This document shows positions 26,786 to 36,252 of a stretch of DNA of 64,000 nucleotides, piece by piece. The first letter of the stretch is position 1. Each line of letters opens with the position of its first letter. This DNA is from Iodobacter fluviatilis (GTDB lineage: Bacteria; Pseudomonadota; Gammaproteobacteria; Burkholderiales; Chitinibacteraceae), in contig NZ_UGHR01000001.1 in the NCBI RefSeq assembly GCF_900451195.1, positions 2,604,001 to 2,668,000 on the forward strand. Direction: 5' to 3'. Both the position numbers and the translations under genes were made by a program. A model generated the notes under the pieces. It made no database searches. It was given only the letters and a program-made list of their open reading frames with translations, and had not been told where the DNA came from.

Positions 26786-27286
26786 ATGAATACCGAATCA
26801 GAGATGATCTTAAAAATCATCCTTACCGGCCTTGGTGCCACCTTGCTCATGGACCTGTGGGCCTTACTATTGAAACGCATTTTTAATATTCAATCGCTAA
26901 ATTGGGCTATGGTGGGCCGCTGGATCGGCCATATGCAGAGCGGGCGTTTTAGACATGACAGCATTGCCAAGGCTTCGCCAATCAAGGGGGAATTACAGAT
27001 AGGCTGGCTAGCCCACTACGCAAGCGGTGTTTTCTTTGCGGCTTTGCTCACCGCCATCGCCGGGCCAGAATGGCTGACTCAGCCTGTGGCGCTGACTACC
27101 ATTCTATTTGGCATAGCGACCGTGGTTTTTCCATTTCTTATGATGCAACCCAGTATGGGCGCAGGGCTAGCCGCCTCTAAAACCCCCAATCCTAAGCAAG
27201 CCCGACTACGCAGCCTGATGACCCATACAGTCTTTGGCGTGGGCTTGTATGGAGCGGCCTTGTGTTTAAGTTTTTTGTACCGCTGA
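26786..27286 (+). CDS. DUF2938 membrane protein
   Basis: 166 residues with four hydrophobic helices; ILTGLGATLLMDLWALLLKR at the N-terminus and the middle sequence IGWLAHYASGVFFAALL match DUF2938. Function unknown. Its end overlaps the convergent GST gene by 21 bases. Confidence 0.75.
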   Translation: MNTESEMILKIILTGLGATLLMDLWALLLKRIFNIQSLNWAMVGRWIGHMQSGRFRHDSIAKASPIKGELQIGWLAHYASGVFFAALLTAIAGPEWLTQPVALTTILFGIATVVFPFLMMQPSMGAGLAASKTPNPKQARLRSLMTHTVFGVGLYGAALCLSFLYR

Positions 27287-27922
27287 ATCATACATTGCCA
27301 AACTCGTCCCTTCTGCTTCACACACATTAATCATTGCTTGGCGTTTGGCTAATTGACAGAGATAAGGGCCTAAGCTTGGAAAGGATAAGGGCGGCTTTTT
27401 AAAATCACTCGCCCAGTGCGATAACATAAATAAATAGTAATCACACACCGTCATATAATCACCCACTAAAAACGTTTTGCCCTCTAACTCCGCATTTAAC
27501 AGACTAAACATTTCAGTAATACGGCTTTCCTGAGCCTCAGCAATAGCGGCAGTACAATTAAGCACCGTTGTGTGTTCGGCCGGATAAAAATAAAGCATCA
27601 ACTCTGGCTGCAAGCTTGCATTTAAATAAAAAAGCCACTGATAAAACTTGGCACGAAGCGGGTCTGTCACATCAGGAATTAAACCAGCCTGTGGATTTTG
27701 CTCGCATAAATAAAGGCAAATGGCCGCACTTTCAAAAACCACTACGTCTTTATGCACTAAAGTCGGAATACGCCCGGCAGGATTTAAGCGCATGTATTCT
27801 GCAGATTTCTGCGCCTTAGATTTTCGATCAACCAGCACCAGCTCATAATCCACACCCATTTCTTCAAGAAAAATATGGGGAACCCAGCTGGCATTTCTAG
27901 GGTAATAATAGAGTTTATACAC
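27266..27922 (-). CDS. Glutathione S-transferase family protein
   Basis: 218 residues from GTG at 27922. The N-terminal thioredoxin-like half has MYKLYYYPRNASWVPHIFLEE, NPAGRIPTLVHKDVVVFESAAICLYL (with the cis-Pro and Glu-Ser that hold glutathione), then an all-helical half with FLVGDYMTVCDYYLFML. Substrate unknown. Convergent with the DUF2938 gene. Confidence 0.88.
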   Translation of the reverse strand: MYKLYYYPRNASWVPHIFLEEMGVDYELVLVDRKSKAQKSAEYMRLNPAGRIPTLVHKDVVVFESAAICLYLCEQNPQAGLIPDVTDPLRAKFYQWLFYLNASLQPELMLYFYPAEHTTVLNCTAAIAEAQESRITEMFSLLNAELEGKTFLVGDYMTVCDYYLFMLSHWASDFKKPPLSFPSLGPYLCQLAKRQAMINVCEAEGTSLAMYDSAVQKT

Positions 27923-28036
27923 TCCTGAAACTCCCTGTTATTTTTGTATCATTTTTTATTTCACGAACAATCAGCAAATAAAATATAAATACGCCGATTA
28001 ATTCAGCACATTTCCAAGCAATATAATCGCGGCAAA

Positions 28037-29017
28037 TTATTCAACAAAAACAGCTTTTTGGCGCATATCTGCAGGCATCTGAATTTTCCAGCGCGCCAGC
28101 TCATGGCTACTAAAAACAAAAGCGCCTTCCTGCAAGAATACAGGCCAGTAAGAGCCGGGTAAACGGTCGGGATTTTGCAATATTTTTTCAGCCATATCGG
28201 CAGCGGCTTTACCTTGCGCTGCCCCTTGCAGCACAAAGCCCCCTACTGATTTTCCTTTGCCTACAGCAAAATCCCAGAATGCGAACAAGGGCTTATCCGA
28301 ATGGCTGTTTGTCCAAGCAAGCACCTCTTCAGAATCAGCATTCAACCCTTTGTCATTTTTTAGGCTTTGATAAAGACCAATAACGACTGCATCATAATTA
28401 TTTTGCCCAGCATCCTCAATTTCTGTTTTCCATTCGGCCAATGACTTACAAAGCTTCACATCAAATACAACATTATTTAAAACCAGCGAAGGGCGTCCCA
28501 TAAATGAATCATTAAAAACAATATTTGATGTACGGTCCCCATCAAAAAGAATCAGTACCTTTTTAGCTTTTGGCAATAATGTCTTAATAAAATAGGATGA
28601 GCGCTGAAACAAGGGGCGCTCCAGTATTCCGCTAATATACTTTGGGTCTTTTTTAAAATAAGAGCGGGGGTTTTTATTAATCCCCAGATACACAGCAGGG
28701 ATTGCCCTTTCTTCGATTTTCTCTCCCAAAAACTCCAGCGCGGCATCATCCCCCAGTATCACTAAAGCCGGCTTAAGTTCATCAATCAGCTTTAGAGCTT
28801 TTTCAGCCATCCCTGCCACGTCTTCAGACGGCAGCCTTTTTGTATTCATCTCAAAAAATGTTAATTGATACTTCCGCCCCAATTTATCGCTGATTTGCTT
28901 TCTGTATTCTGCATCCCATTTATATTCTTTGTGATAGCTTTCTACGACAAAAATTTGCTTGCCGGCCGCAAAGACGTCAGAAAAAGACAATAGTATAAAA
29001 ATGAATAAAACTTTCAC
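28037..29017 (-). CDS. Periplasmic substrate-binding-like protein
   Basis: 326 residues from GTG at 29017, with AAGGAG upstream. A signal peptide (VLFIFILLSFSDVFAAG) is followed by a type I periplasmic-binding fold resembling COG2984-like ABC binding proteins (VVESYHKEYKWDAEYRKQI, then PALVILGDDAALEFLG). No transporter genes flank it, so it may be a sensor input protein or an orphan. The composition is AT-richer than nearby host genes. Confidence 0.6.
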   Translation of the reverse strand: MKVLFIFILLSFSDVFAAGKQIFVVESYHKEYKWDAEYRKQISDKLGRKYQLTFFEMNTKRLPSEDVAGMAEKALKLIDELKPALVILGDDAALEFLGEKIEERAIPAVYLGINKNPRSYFKKDPKYISGILERPLFQRSSYFIKTLLPKAKKVLILFDGDRTSNIVFNDSFMGRPSLVLNNVVFDVKLCKSLAEWKTEIEDAGQNNYDAVVIGLYQSLKNDKGLNADSEEVLAWTNSHSDKPLFAFWDFAVGKGKSVGGFVLQGAAQGKAAADMAEKILQNPDRLPGSYWPVFLQEGAFVFSSHELARWKIQMPADMRQKAVFVE

Positions 29018-29302
29018 AGCAAAGCTCCTTGCTCATAAAAATTTTAAGCTGCTAGGCATAAACAGCGTCTGTTTCATCATAGCAGAAGCACTTGAAATCA
29101 TTTTCATCAGAACTCAGCCGGGCACTTAATTCACTTACAGAATCATCGCGCATTTCAAACACTCAATGGCTTACTTATTGGCTGGCCCAGCCTGCTTATC
29201 CATATACAAAGACTTATTCAATACATTCAGCCCACGATATGAAGCAGGCAATTAAAAAATCAACTTCTAGGCCGGGCGAAAGACATGACATACAACCCAG
29301 TA

Positions 29303-30097
29303 CTACCACCATGCCTGAAAATGATGAACTGGCCCTATTCCATGGCCAACTTCCAATTGATCTGCTGCTGCAATTGCAGCCAGCAAATACTGCTTTGCGG
29401 CCTGCACCGTGCTCACCCAATCTGAATGCCGGGGACGTAAAGCGGCCAATGCGGCTGACAGCGTACAACCTGTGCCGTGAGTATGCTTTGTGGCGATTCG
29501 TTCCGCAGCAAAGCGGGTAACGCTGGCTGGCGTAATCAGCCAATCCGGGCTTTCTTGCCCGCCTAAATGCCCGCCTTTCATCAATACCGCCTTTGCCCCC
29601 ATTTCAAGCAATGCATGCCCCTGCGCTTGCATTTCCTCTTCATTGCACGCTTCTGCCACGCCCAGCAAGGCAGCGGCTTCGGGCAGGTTTGGGGTAATTA
29701 AATCGGCCAGCGGCAACAGCTGACCGCGGATGCCTGCAATCGCTTCCGGCAACAACAGCGGATGGCCGCCTTTGGCGATCATCACGGTATCCAGCACCAC
29801 ACAAGCTGGCTGGTGCCGGCGTAAGCCCTGAGCCACGGCACTGACGATTTCAGCATTGGCCAACATGCCGATTTTGACGCTATCAACGCGAATATCATCC
29901 AGCACGGCGTTGAGCTGTGCCAGCACAAAATCAGGCGGCACAGGGTGAACAGCATGTACCCCTTGCGTATTTTGGGCGGTAAGCGCGGTAATCACGCTCA
30001 TGCCATAAGCGCCCAGCGCCGAAAAAGTTTTTAAATCCGCCTGAATACCCGCGCCACCGCCAGAATCCGAGCCTGCAATTGTGAGTGCATTAATCAT
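29303..30097 (-). CDS. thiD: Hydroxymethylpyrimidine/phosphomethylpyrimidine kinase
   Basis: 264 residues. The N-terminus ALTIAGSDSGGGAGIQADLKTF and the C-terminal HGTGCTLSAALAA are diagnostic of ThiD. It phosphorylates HMP twice on the way to thiamine. No TPP riboswitch can be seen in the short space upstream, which is cut by the prophage. It is the last clear host gene before the phage. Confidence 0.94.
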   Translation of the reverse strand: MINALTIAGSDSGGGAGIQADLKTFSALGAYGMSVITALTAQNTQGVHAVHPVPPDFVLAQLNAVLDDIRVDSVKIGMLANAEIVSAVAQGLRRHQPACVVLDTVMIAKGGHPLLLPEAIAGIRGQLLPLADLITPNLPEAAALLGVAEACNEEEMQAQGHALLEMGAKAVLMKGGHLGGQESPDWLITPASVTRFAAERIATKHTHGTGCTLSAALAALRPRHSDWVSTVQAAKQYLLAAIAAADQLEVGHGIGPVHHFQAWW

Positions 30098-30224
30098 CAA
30101 TCAATCCATAGAAATACGCGGCGGGGTACATCCCATGCGCGCTAAGCAAATTGTTTTTTTATTAGCAAACAGCGAAAAGCATAACAACCACGCTCTTTGC
30201 ATAGGGCTTTTTAAAGTGAGGGGG

Positions 30225-30330
30225 TGTGAGATAAATCCACAGGGGTATGCACGATAAGTGGGACTGGTTGGGATCATACGGGAAGCTTTGGGACTGTTGA
30301 AGTGAAATACTCTTGCTGCAGGTGAAAAGC
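30225..30330. mobile_element. Left end of the Mu-type prophage (approximate)
   Basis: Between thiD and the terminator of the phage early operon lies non-coding sequence with a short direct repeat, GGGACTGGTTG at 30260 and GGGACTGTTG at 30290, 30 bp apart. Repeats of this sort near an end are typical of transposase-binding sites in Mu-type phages. The true end, expected to start TG next to a 5-bp host duplication, cannot be fixed because the right end lies outside the window. Confidence 0.4.
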
Positions 30331-30357
30331 AAAACGAGCCACAAATTGGCTCGTTTT
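30331..30357 (-). terminator. Terminator of the leftward phage early operon
   Basis: A 10-bp perfect stem (AAAACGAGCC / GGCTCGTTTT, 7-base loop) lies just past the mor stop at 30361. Read leftward it is followed by T-rich sequence; it may work both ways. Confidence 0.8.
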
Positions 30358-30360
30358 TGT

Positions 30361-30717
30361 TTACACAAACAGATCCTGCTGTCTGCGGGCAATCTCTTCC
30401 AGCCGTACTGTTTTGACTATCTTATAGATCCACTGCAGCGACACACCAAATTTTCGGGCCAGATCGCTGTGATTGGTGCCGTCAAACTCGTCATAAATAA
30501 GCTGGTCCCGTTTGGATAGTCTCACCGACAAGCCCATCGGAAAATAAATATTCTGCCCGCCCCAATGTGCGGCCATCCGGTCTGCAATCTCGCTGGCCAA
30601 TTGCGCGGCTTTTTCCTGATCGATGCTCGCCAGCTCAACCAATGCCGCTGCAATATTGTCGGTCAGATCGACCAGCAACTCTGGGCCTTTGCTGCGAAAG
30701 TTTTTATCCATGCTCAT
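30361..30717 (-). CDS. Mor-family transcriptional activator (middle gene regulator)
   Basis: 118 residues from ATG at 30717, which overlaps the GemA stop as ATGA. The C-terminal half has a helix-turn-helix (YDEFDGTNHSDLARKFGVSLQWIYKIVK) after a dimerisation segment, as in Mu Mor/C. It should switch on middle or late transcription. It is the last gene of the early operon, at the left end, as in BcepMu-like phages. Confidence 0.85.
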   Translation of the reverse strand: MSMDKNFRSKGPELLVDLTDNIAAALVELASIDQEKAAQLASEIADRMAAHWGGQNIYFPMGLSVRLSKRDQLIYDEFDGTNHSDLARKFGVSLQWIYKIVKTVRLEEIARRQQDLFV

Positions 30718-31295
30718 GATTTTTCCTTTGAATGATTCAAATGATCCGTCATGAATTCCCACGCCGCTTGCATCGGATCAAACGCGCCACGGCTGGTGAG
30801 ACTGAGTAATCTAGCAATCTCAATCTTCACCTCTTCAGTGCAGCCAACAGCGTCAATCTCTTGCTGCAGCTTGGTAACGGCGGCGGGTAGAAACCGCATC
30901 GCCCATTTTTTTAGTGATTCAATCAGCGTTTGCGCCTGCCTGTGATTAATCCACTGCAGCGCCTCTACACCCGTCATTCGTTTCACATACGCACCCAGTG
31001 CCGCCTCTGATGCATTATTAACGCCGCCCAACTCATGCAAAAACAACCACAGCGCCCGGATTTTTTTGCTCGTTTCTTCCTGATCCAATGGTCGGCTTGA
31101 ACCCGCCTTTGCAGATGTCACTTTAAAACCCCGCCGTTTCAAATGGGCCAGCACTGCAAGTGCTTTCGGTACGCTTAAATTCTTGGCTGATTCAACACCC
31201 GCAATCTCTTTCAACATGGCGCGATAGGTGTCGTCATCCATCGCAAGCTGTTTTTTTGCAATGTGGATTTGAGCTAAATGAGCATTACTTGCCAT
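30714..31295 (-). CDS. GemA-like regulatory protein (Mu gp16 family)
   Basis: 193 residues from ATG at 31295. The N-terminal part (LAQIHIAKKQLAMDDDTYRAMLKEIAG) and the GVEALQWINHRQAQTLIESLKKWA helix match the gp16/GemA family. In Mu, GemA affects host gene expression and DNA topology. Its place before mor agrees with the usual Mu-type order. Confidence 0.85.
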   Translation of the reverse strand: MASNAHLAQIHIAKKQLAMDDDTYRAMLKEIAGVESAKNLSVPKALAVLAHLKRRGFKVTSAKAGSSRPLDQEETSKKIRALWLFLHELGGVNNASEAALGAYVKRMTGVEALQWINHRQAQTLIESLKKWAMRFLPAAVTKLQQEIDAVGCTEEVKIEIARLLSLTSRGAFDPMQAAWEFMTDHLNHSKEKS

Positions 31296-31362
31296 GATCA
31301 GATTCCAGATTAAATTCACTTCGCACAACGCCCTTATAGATAAAGGCGCTGTACGCAGGGGA

Positions 31363-31647
31363 TTAGCGGTTAACTGCGGTTTTTAAATCCTTGCTCACGC
31401 TAAATTTAGCGGTGCGGCTGGCGGCAATCGTGATGGTTTCACCCGTGCGAGGATTGCGGCCCTCGCGCTCGGCACGCTCCGCCACCGACAACTTACCCAA
31501 CCCCGGCAACGTCACATCATCACCATTAGCCAGCGCCTCTTGCGTGACCTCACCCAATGCACTGAGAAACGCCTCAACATCGGCTTTGCTCATCTGACGG
31601 TCTTGAAGCTTGATTGCTAATTTGTTGATCAAGTCTGCTTTAAACAT
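31363..31647 (-). CDS. HU-family DNA-binding protein encoded by the phage
   Basis: 94 residues, typical HU length, with ribosome site AGGAG. The β-arm motif GRNPRTGETITI is intact. HU bends DNA in the Mu transpososome, so a phage copy in the same operon as the transposase is likely to help transposition or genome packing. Confidence 0.9.
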   Translation of the reverse strand: MFKADLINKLAIKLQDRQMSKADVEAFLSALGEVTQEALANGDDVTLPGLGKLSVAERAEREGRNPRTGETITIAASRTAKFSVSKDLKTAVNR

Positions 31648-31683
31648 GCTTTGCTCCTTTTGAGCGTTAAAAAGTTTTTACAA

Positions 31684-32295
31684 CTACACCCCCGCAACAT
31701 CAAGCGAAATGGCTTCGTATTTGCCTTCCTTGCCCACCCGCTCATACACGCGAATATAAGGCACTGTGCCTTGCACCCGCAGGCTCTCACCCAGGGCTAA
31801 CATCGCCAGCTCCCACTTGCCCGTGGCATCCACCATTTGCAAACGACGAAGGCCAAGCACGCGGCCTGCGCTGATTTTTCCTTCCTTATCCACCTGAAAA
31901 GCGTCGTTCACCAGTACGCGGATATTCGGGTTTGCACCCTCAGACCAGCTATTGACGCACTCGTCGATCAAGGCCTTCGCAGCTTGTAGCCCTTCATCAA
32001 ACGTCAGCACGTCATGCATGGCCCGCACGACTTTATATTTACCGTCAAATGTGGTCAGCGTCACATTGCCCTTTTTACCGCCGATGGGCGCGTTATAGCG
32101 TTCAAAACTCAGATCGCAAAACGCCTCCACATCGCCCATCAGATCCAGCTTAAATTTACGCAGCAAATCGCGCATTTCTTTGGCTTTACCCACGATTTCT
32201 TTAACCAGCTTGTCGCGCTCGATATCGATCTCTTTGATGCTTGCTACGGGGATGAACCGCCCCTTGGCATCTTCCATAAAATCTTCAGGTTTCAT
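31684..32295 (-). CDS. DUF3164 phage protein
   Basis: 203 residues from ATG at 32295, which overlaps the preceding gene's stop. EDAKGRFIPVASIKEIDIERDKLV and the later NVTLTTFDGKYKVVRA match DUF3164, an early protein of many Mu-type phages. The function is unknown. Confidence 0.75.
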   Translation of the reverse strand: MKPEDFMEDAKGRFIPVASIKEIDIERDKLVKEIVGKAKEMRDLLRKFKLDLMGDVEAFCDLSFERYNAPIGGKKGNVTLTTFDGKYKVVRAMHDVLTFDEGLQAAKALIDECVNSWSEGANPNIRVLVNDAFQVDKEGKISAGRVLGLRRLQMVDATGKWELAMLALGESLRVQGTVPYIRVYERVGKEGKYEAISLDVAGV

Positions 32296-32648
32296 GATTT
32301 CACTCCAGCTTTTAGACGCTTCTTCAGTTTTTCCAGCTCGCTGCGCGATTTCTGCATGCGTTCCGGGGTAAAAAAATCCTGGCCACTGTCCGTGCGGGGT
32401 ATGTACCAACTTTTAGGCTGATACGTTTTTCCCTTTTCCCGTGCCGGTGGTAAATCCGGTGGCGGTGGGCGTTCATCAATCCCTGCCACCCCCGCCGCGA
32501 TCGCCACCAGCTCCGCCTGGTAATCATCCCAAACTTTGCGGCGAGCCAATGAGCGATCCATCCCAGCCGCAACCCGCTTTTCAACCTTTGCAGCCAGCTC
32601 AGCACGGGTGGCCTCGTCCAGATCGCGCATCACGCCGCTTCGCGCCAT
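32292..32648 (-). CDS. Phage early protein of unknown function
   Basis: 118 residues from ATG at 32648, overlapping DUF3164 by 4 bases. It is rich in charged residues, with a proline-rich middle (ERPPPPDLPPAREKG) and a basic C-terminus. Family not recognised. Confidence 0.6.
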   Translation of the reverse strand: MARSGVMRDLDEATRAELAAKVEKRVAAGMDRSLARRKVWDDYQAELVAIAAGVAGIDERPPPPDLPPAREKGKTYQPKSWYIPRTDSGQDFFTPERMQKSRSELEKLKKRLKAGVKS

Positions 32649-32908
32649 AAAATATGCACGCCATACATTTGTGTGGCTTGCACGCAAACACGCACACCCT
32701 CCACATCGCGCACCTGCATACCGCTGAGCATCACATTGCGCAGCGCCTTACGAAAATGCGCGTCAATCTCCAGCGTGATCGCATCATCTGCAGGCACCAC
32801 TTGCGAGCTGGGGATCACCCGCAGCACTGGCACTCCAAACCCACGCAAACGGCGCAGTGCCTCGTTTTCGCGGTTCAGCACATCGGGCTTCAATACAGTA
32901 GCGCTCAT
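32630..32908 (-). CDS. Phage early protein of unknown function
   Basis: 92 residues from ATG at 32908, overlapping its neighbours on both sides (19 bases downstream, 4 upstream). No recognised domain; position in the early operon suggests a semi-essential early function. Confidence 0.6.
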   Translation of the reverse strand: MSATVLKPDVLNRENEALRRLRGFGVPVLRVIPSSQVVPADDAITLEIDAHFRKALRNVMLSGMQVRDVEGVRVCVQATQMYGVHILWREAA

Positions 32909-33228
32909 GATTTCACCTCCAGCCATTGGATCAGGCAGCCATTCATTTCAAACTGCCACACCTCAAACGTCCCCGTGTGATTGCATACGCAGCGCACACG
33001 CTCGGCACCAAAATCGGCCTTAAATTTGGAGCAGTAACCGTGGGCGTATTCAATCAGCACAAACGGCTTTCCAGTTAGCTCATCCTTGCTGCCCTGCAAA
33101 GCCACTGATAAACCTTTGCGTATCAACCAATCTATGGCGCGTAACGACATGGTTACGTGTTCAGCGACCTTCATCGCCTTGGCCAGCCCTAGGCGCTGTA
33201 AATCCACAGCATGCATTGCGATTCCCAT
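32905..33228 (-). CDS. Phage early protein of unknown function
   Basis: 107 residues. A possible metal- or nucleic-acid-binding Cys/His arrangement (CVCNHTGTFEVWQ) lies in the second half. It starts one base after the MuB-like stop. Family not recognised. Confidence 0.6.
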   Translation of the reverse strand: MGIAMHAVDLQRLGLAKAMKVAEHVTMSLRAIDWLIRKGLSVALQGSKDELTGKPFVLIEYAHGYCSKFKADFGAERVRCVCNHTGTFEVWQFEMNGCLIQWLEVKS

Positions 33229-33229
33229 C

Positions 33230-34450
33230 TCACACCCCCTTCACTACATCAGCAGTGACAACCGGCGCACCCAGCTGCGCCGCCAGATTCATGCACGCAG
33301 TCAGCAGATTGCCCACTGCCAGTGGATACAACAAAGAAACCACTTCATTACGCCCAGTCCGGCCGCTGGCTAAAGTCAGCTTGGCCCGCAGCGCCTCAAT
33401 ACCGCTCGCGTCGATCACCTCGGCCACCGGCTTATTCATGCGGCTAAATTTGAATTTCAGATAGTCTTCCAGCCGTGCGCCATCCAGAGGCAGCAGCTCC
33501 ACTACCTCGCAGCGCTGTACCACCTCGCGCACTTCAGAATTGCGTTCAGAAAGCTTGGCTTTTAGTTCTGGCTGGCCCACCAAGATGATGCTCAGCAGCT
33601 TTTTGAAACCCATTTCCAGCTCAAAAAACCGCTTCAGATGCTTCAGCGTGGCAATCGGCAGCGAGTGGGCTTCGTCGATAATCAGGCAGTGGCTGTACCC
33701 TGCCTGATGGCTGTCGCACAGCGCCGTGTGCAGCTGCTTAAACCGCGCCTCTGGATTAACTCGGTTTCTTTGCAGCGGGGCCACCGCGCTTTTAATCGCC
33801 TCAACAATATCGCTGGCTTTTAGTGTTTTGCCGCTGCGATCATTCCCCTCCATCGCCAAAACATAAGGGCGAATAATCATAATCGGCAGGTTTTCGCGCA
33901 GGATACGGTCCTGCAAATCGCGCATCAGCGTAGTTTTGCCCGCGCCAGATTCCGCCACCACCGCCATCATTCCGCCGTGCTTAGCGGTCTGAAACATCGC
34001 CTCGCGCACATAGCGCACATCGGGGCTGATATACATATCCTCATGCGACTGCACCGCCTCATCCGCAAACGGATCTCGAAACAGCCCAAAATGCTTGCGA
34101 GTGGCTTGATGCAAGGTTTGTTTTCTAAGCAACATGACGTCATCCTCGTTGAGTGCAGTTTTTGAATGGTGAATCCGCGCGTTTTGAACCTGATCGTTAT
34201 TCACCCGAATCCCTGTAAACGCAGTAGGGCTTGGTTCTACATCAAATACATACAGGGTTTGGGCCACAGCCGCGCCGTGCTCCGCCAGAAACGCCAAAAT
34301 GGCCGTTTTTAATTCATCCGTCTTTTTGAGCTTGGGCCAATCGTTGTGGTTAATGATTTGCGCTACACCCGCATCTGAAACACCAATCGCGGTAGCCAAA
34401 TCACATTGCTTTATTAATAAAGAGTGCAATACGCCTTTTAATCTCAACAT
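33230..34450 (-). CDS. MuB-like transposition ATPase (AAA)
   Basis: 406 residues. An N-terminal HTH-like segment (QCDLATAIGVSDAGVAQIINH) is followed by the ATPase core: Walker A ESGAGKTT at about 167-174 and Walker B with DEAH at about 259-262 (CLIIDEAHSLP). MuB-type proteins choose target DNA, stimulate MuA and give target immunity. It lies 14 bases after the transposase. Longer than Mu B (312 residues), as in BcepMu-type phages. Confidence 0.88.
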   Translation of the reverse strand: MLRLKGVLHSLLIKQCDLATAIGVSDAGVAQIINHNDWPKLKKTDELKTAILAFLAEHGAAVAQTLYVFDVEPSPTAFTGIRVNNDQVQNARIHHSKTALNEDDVMLLRKQTLHQATRKHFGLFRDPFADEAVQSHEDMYISPDVRYVREAMFQTAKHGGMMAVVAESGAGKTTLMRDLQDRILRENLPIMIIRPYVLAMEGNDRSGKTLKASDIVEAIKSAVAPLQRNRVNPEARFKQLHTALCDSHQAGYSHCLIIDEAHSLPIATLKHLKRFFELEMGFKKLLSIILVGQPELKAKLSERNSEVREVVQRCEVVELLPLDGARLEDYLKFKFSRMNKPVAEVIDASGIEALRAKLTLASGRTGRNEVVSLLYPLAVGNLLTACMNLAAQLGAPVVTADVVKGV

Positions 34451-34464
34451 TTTCAGCTCCTTAA

Positions 34465-36249
34465 TCAGGCCGCTTTAACGATGCGTAACGGTGTTTTTTT
34501 ATCTGCAGCAGGGCTAATCAGCTCGGCGGCGATCACTTCTATTTGCTCCTGAGGCACACCAGCAGGGAAACGCTGCTGTAGCCAAGCAAAGCGTTCGCCC
34601 GACCATTCCCCACCAGCGTTTTCAACAGCAATCTTCAGCAATTTGGCTGCTTCAATATGCGTAAGCGGCGGGAACTCAATCACTGGCGCGGTTAGGTCAT
34701 GCTCCATACCTCTGCGTGGCAGATAGGTCGGCAGCTGGGCATCATCAATATGTTTATAAGGATCAAGCTGGCCGCCAAAGGGCAATGCCTTGGCTTTACG
34801 GGCGGCCTCTGCTTCGGCCAGTGAATCTGTACCCATTACCAGCTGCTCAATCTGTTTCACCGCCCGTTGGGCCGGTGTTTCCGCGTGGGATTTAAACTCA
34901 CCAAAAGTCGCGGCTGATTCAGCAAAGCCGTATTCGTTTTTCAGCACCTCAGGCACGATGTGGAACACCTCCATGCCGTCCTCATTCACCAACACCACCT
35001 GCGCCGCATCACTGCGCCATGGGTTGCGAGTGATCATCAGTTTTTCGCCCACCATCACATCCGGCACGCTGGACACATCAAACTCACGCCCTTGGAATGA
35101 AACTCGTAATTTAGGCGACACCTTGCGGCTTTCCGGCTCGGCCACCGCCAGCTCGCGGCATACCTCAACCGATGGCGCTTTAATCAGCTGGCTGGCTAAA
35201 ATCGTCATCCACATCTGATTGCGCGTCTTACCGTGGCGGCTATGCACTGCGGTAGCGTTAAAATGAGCACGCCATTTCTTAGCCAGCGCATTTAACTCGT
35301 CCAAATTAGCCACCGGCTGGAATTTCAAGCCCGGCTCCAGCTTGCGTTCGATAATATTGCGGGCGTTTTCAACTTGGCCGGTGGCGCGGGCGCTGCCTGC
35401 CTTATGCACCACCATCTGGATGCCCAGCGCCCGGCACAGGTTTTTAGTCATGGATGCCGTATTGGCCGAGCCGGGGTCCAGATTCAGGATCTTTGGCACC
35501 CCGTGCAGCAGGTCTGCACCACCACGCTCCTGCATGGCATTAATCAGTACCGAGCAGAGGTTTTCACCCGACTCTGCCCCCATCACGTATTCCACATAAA
35601 TCCAGCCACTGCAGTGCTCGGTGATTTCATAACTCCACACCCGATCAGCTGCAATCCGCGCCACGTTTTTAGGTTTGTTTTTATAAAACTCCGTGTGATC
35701 CATCACCCGCAGGCCGTTTGCGTTCAGATCAATAGACGGCTTCAGGTAATACAACACGCACAGACTGGCATCGATTTGCCAAACATGATTAGGGTGCAGG
35801 CTGGCCAGCTCCGTTACCGGCGCAGGGGCCAGTAACTGATCTGGGTGGAGGCCATACGTACGCAGTGCCCGTGAAATACTGGAGGTCGATAAGAGCCTGA
35901 CTTCCCCCGACGCTTTATCAACACACTCCGCCCGGATCATGGCATTCGCCCGCAGTGTTTCCACCGCATCCGCCACTGAATACAAACGTTTGCCATTTTT
36001 ACGGGTTGACTCCATCAGCAGTGCCGAAATCAGCATCGCCTCATCCCGGCTTAGCTGGCTCTGCCCCGCATCGTTGCGCTGTTTACGTGGCTGAGTCACG
36101 GAGACCTCCTTCAACCTTCTGGCCAGCGTGCCGGGGGAAAGGCATAAATCGCGGCACGCTATTTCATAAATAGCGCCTTTGCCGCCATGCCCGGCAAGGC
36201 GGGCAGCTTGTGCCACAGCAACAATGCGTTCGGTGAGGACGGCGCTCAT
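34465..36249 (-). CDS. MuA-like DDE transposase
   Basis: 594 residues. N-terminal DNA-binding helices, then an rve-type core with catalytic acids that I place at Asp160 (HVWQIDASL), Asp258 (LNLDPGSAN) and Glu294 (TGQVENARNIIERK), a DD(36)E spacing. The C-terminal β-barrel and tail follow. It cuts and joins phage ends into target DNA for integration and replicative transposition. All catalytic residues are intact, so the transposase itself looks functional. Confidence 0.9.
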   Translation of the reverse strand: MSAVLTERIVAVAQAARLAGHGGKGAIYEIACRDLCLSPGTLARRLKEVSVTQPRKQRNDAGQSQLSRDEAMLISALLMESTRKNGKRLYSVADAVETLRANAMIRAECVDKASGEVRLLSTSSISRALRTYGLHPDQLLAPAPVTELASLHPNHVWQIDASLCVLYYLKPSIDLNANGLRVMDHTEFYKNKPKNVARIAADRVWSYEITEHCSGWIYVEYVMGAESGENLCSVLINAMQERGGADLLHGVPKILNLDPGSANTASMTKNLCRALGIQMVVHKAGSARATGQVENARNIIERKLEPGLKFQPVANLDELNALAKKWRAHFNATAVHSRHGKTRNQMWMTILASQLIKAPSVEVCRELAVAEPESRKVSPKLRVSFQGREFDVSSVPDVMVGEKLMITRNPWRSDAAQVVLVNEDGMEVFHIVPEVLKNEYGFAESAATFGEFKSHAETPAQRAVKQIEQLVMGTDSLAEAEAARKAKALPFGGQLDPYKHIDDAQLPTYLPRRGMEHDLTAPVIEFPPLTHIEAAKLLKIAVENAGGEWSGERFAWLQQRFPAGVPQEQIEVIAAELISPAADKKTPLRIVKAA

Positions 36250-36252
36250 GGC

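Noticed and set aside
29092..29520. Open frame of 142 codons on the + strand between the binding protein and thiD
   Set aside because: Most of it is antisense to the end of thiD, it lacks a ribosome site, and the product is of low complexity. The 285 bases between the genes show nothing else.
30098..30225. TPP riboswitch before thiD
   Set aside because: The CTGAGA and ACCTGA-type blocks are not present in the short host sequence left upstream.
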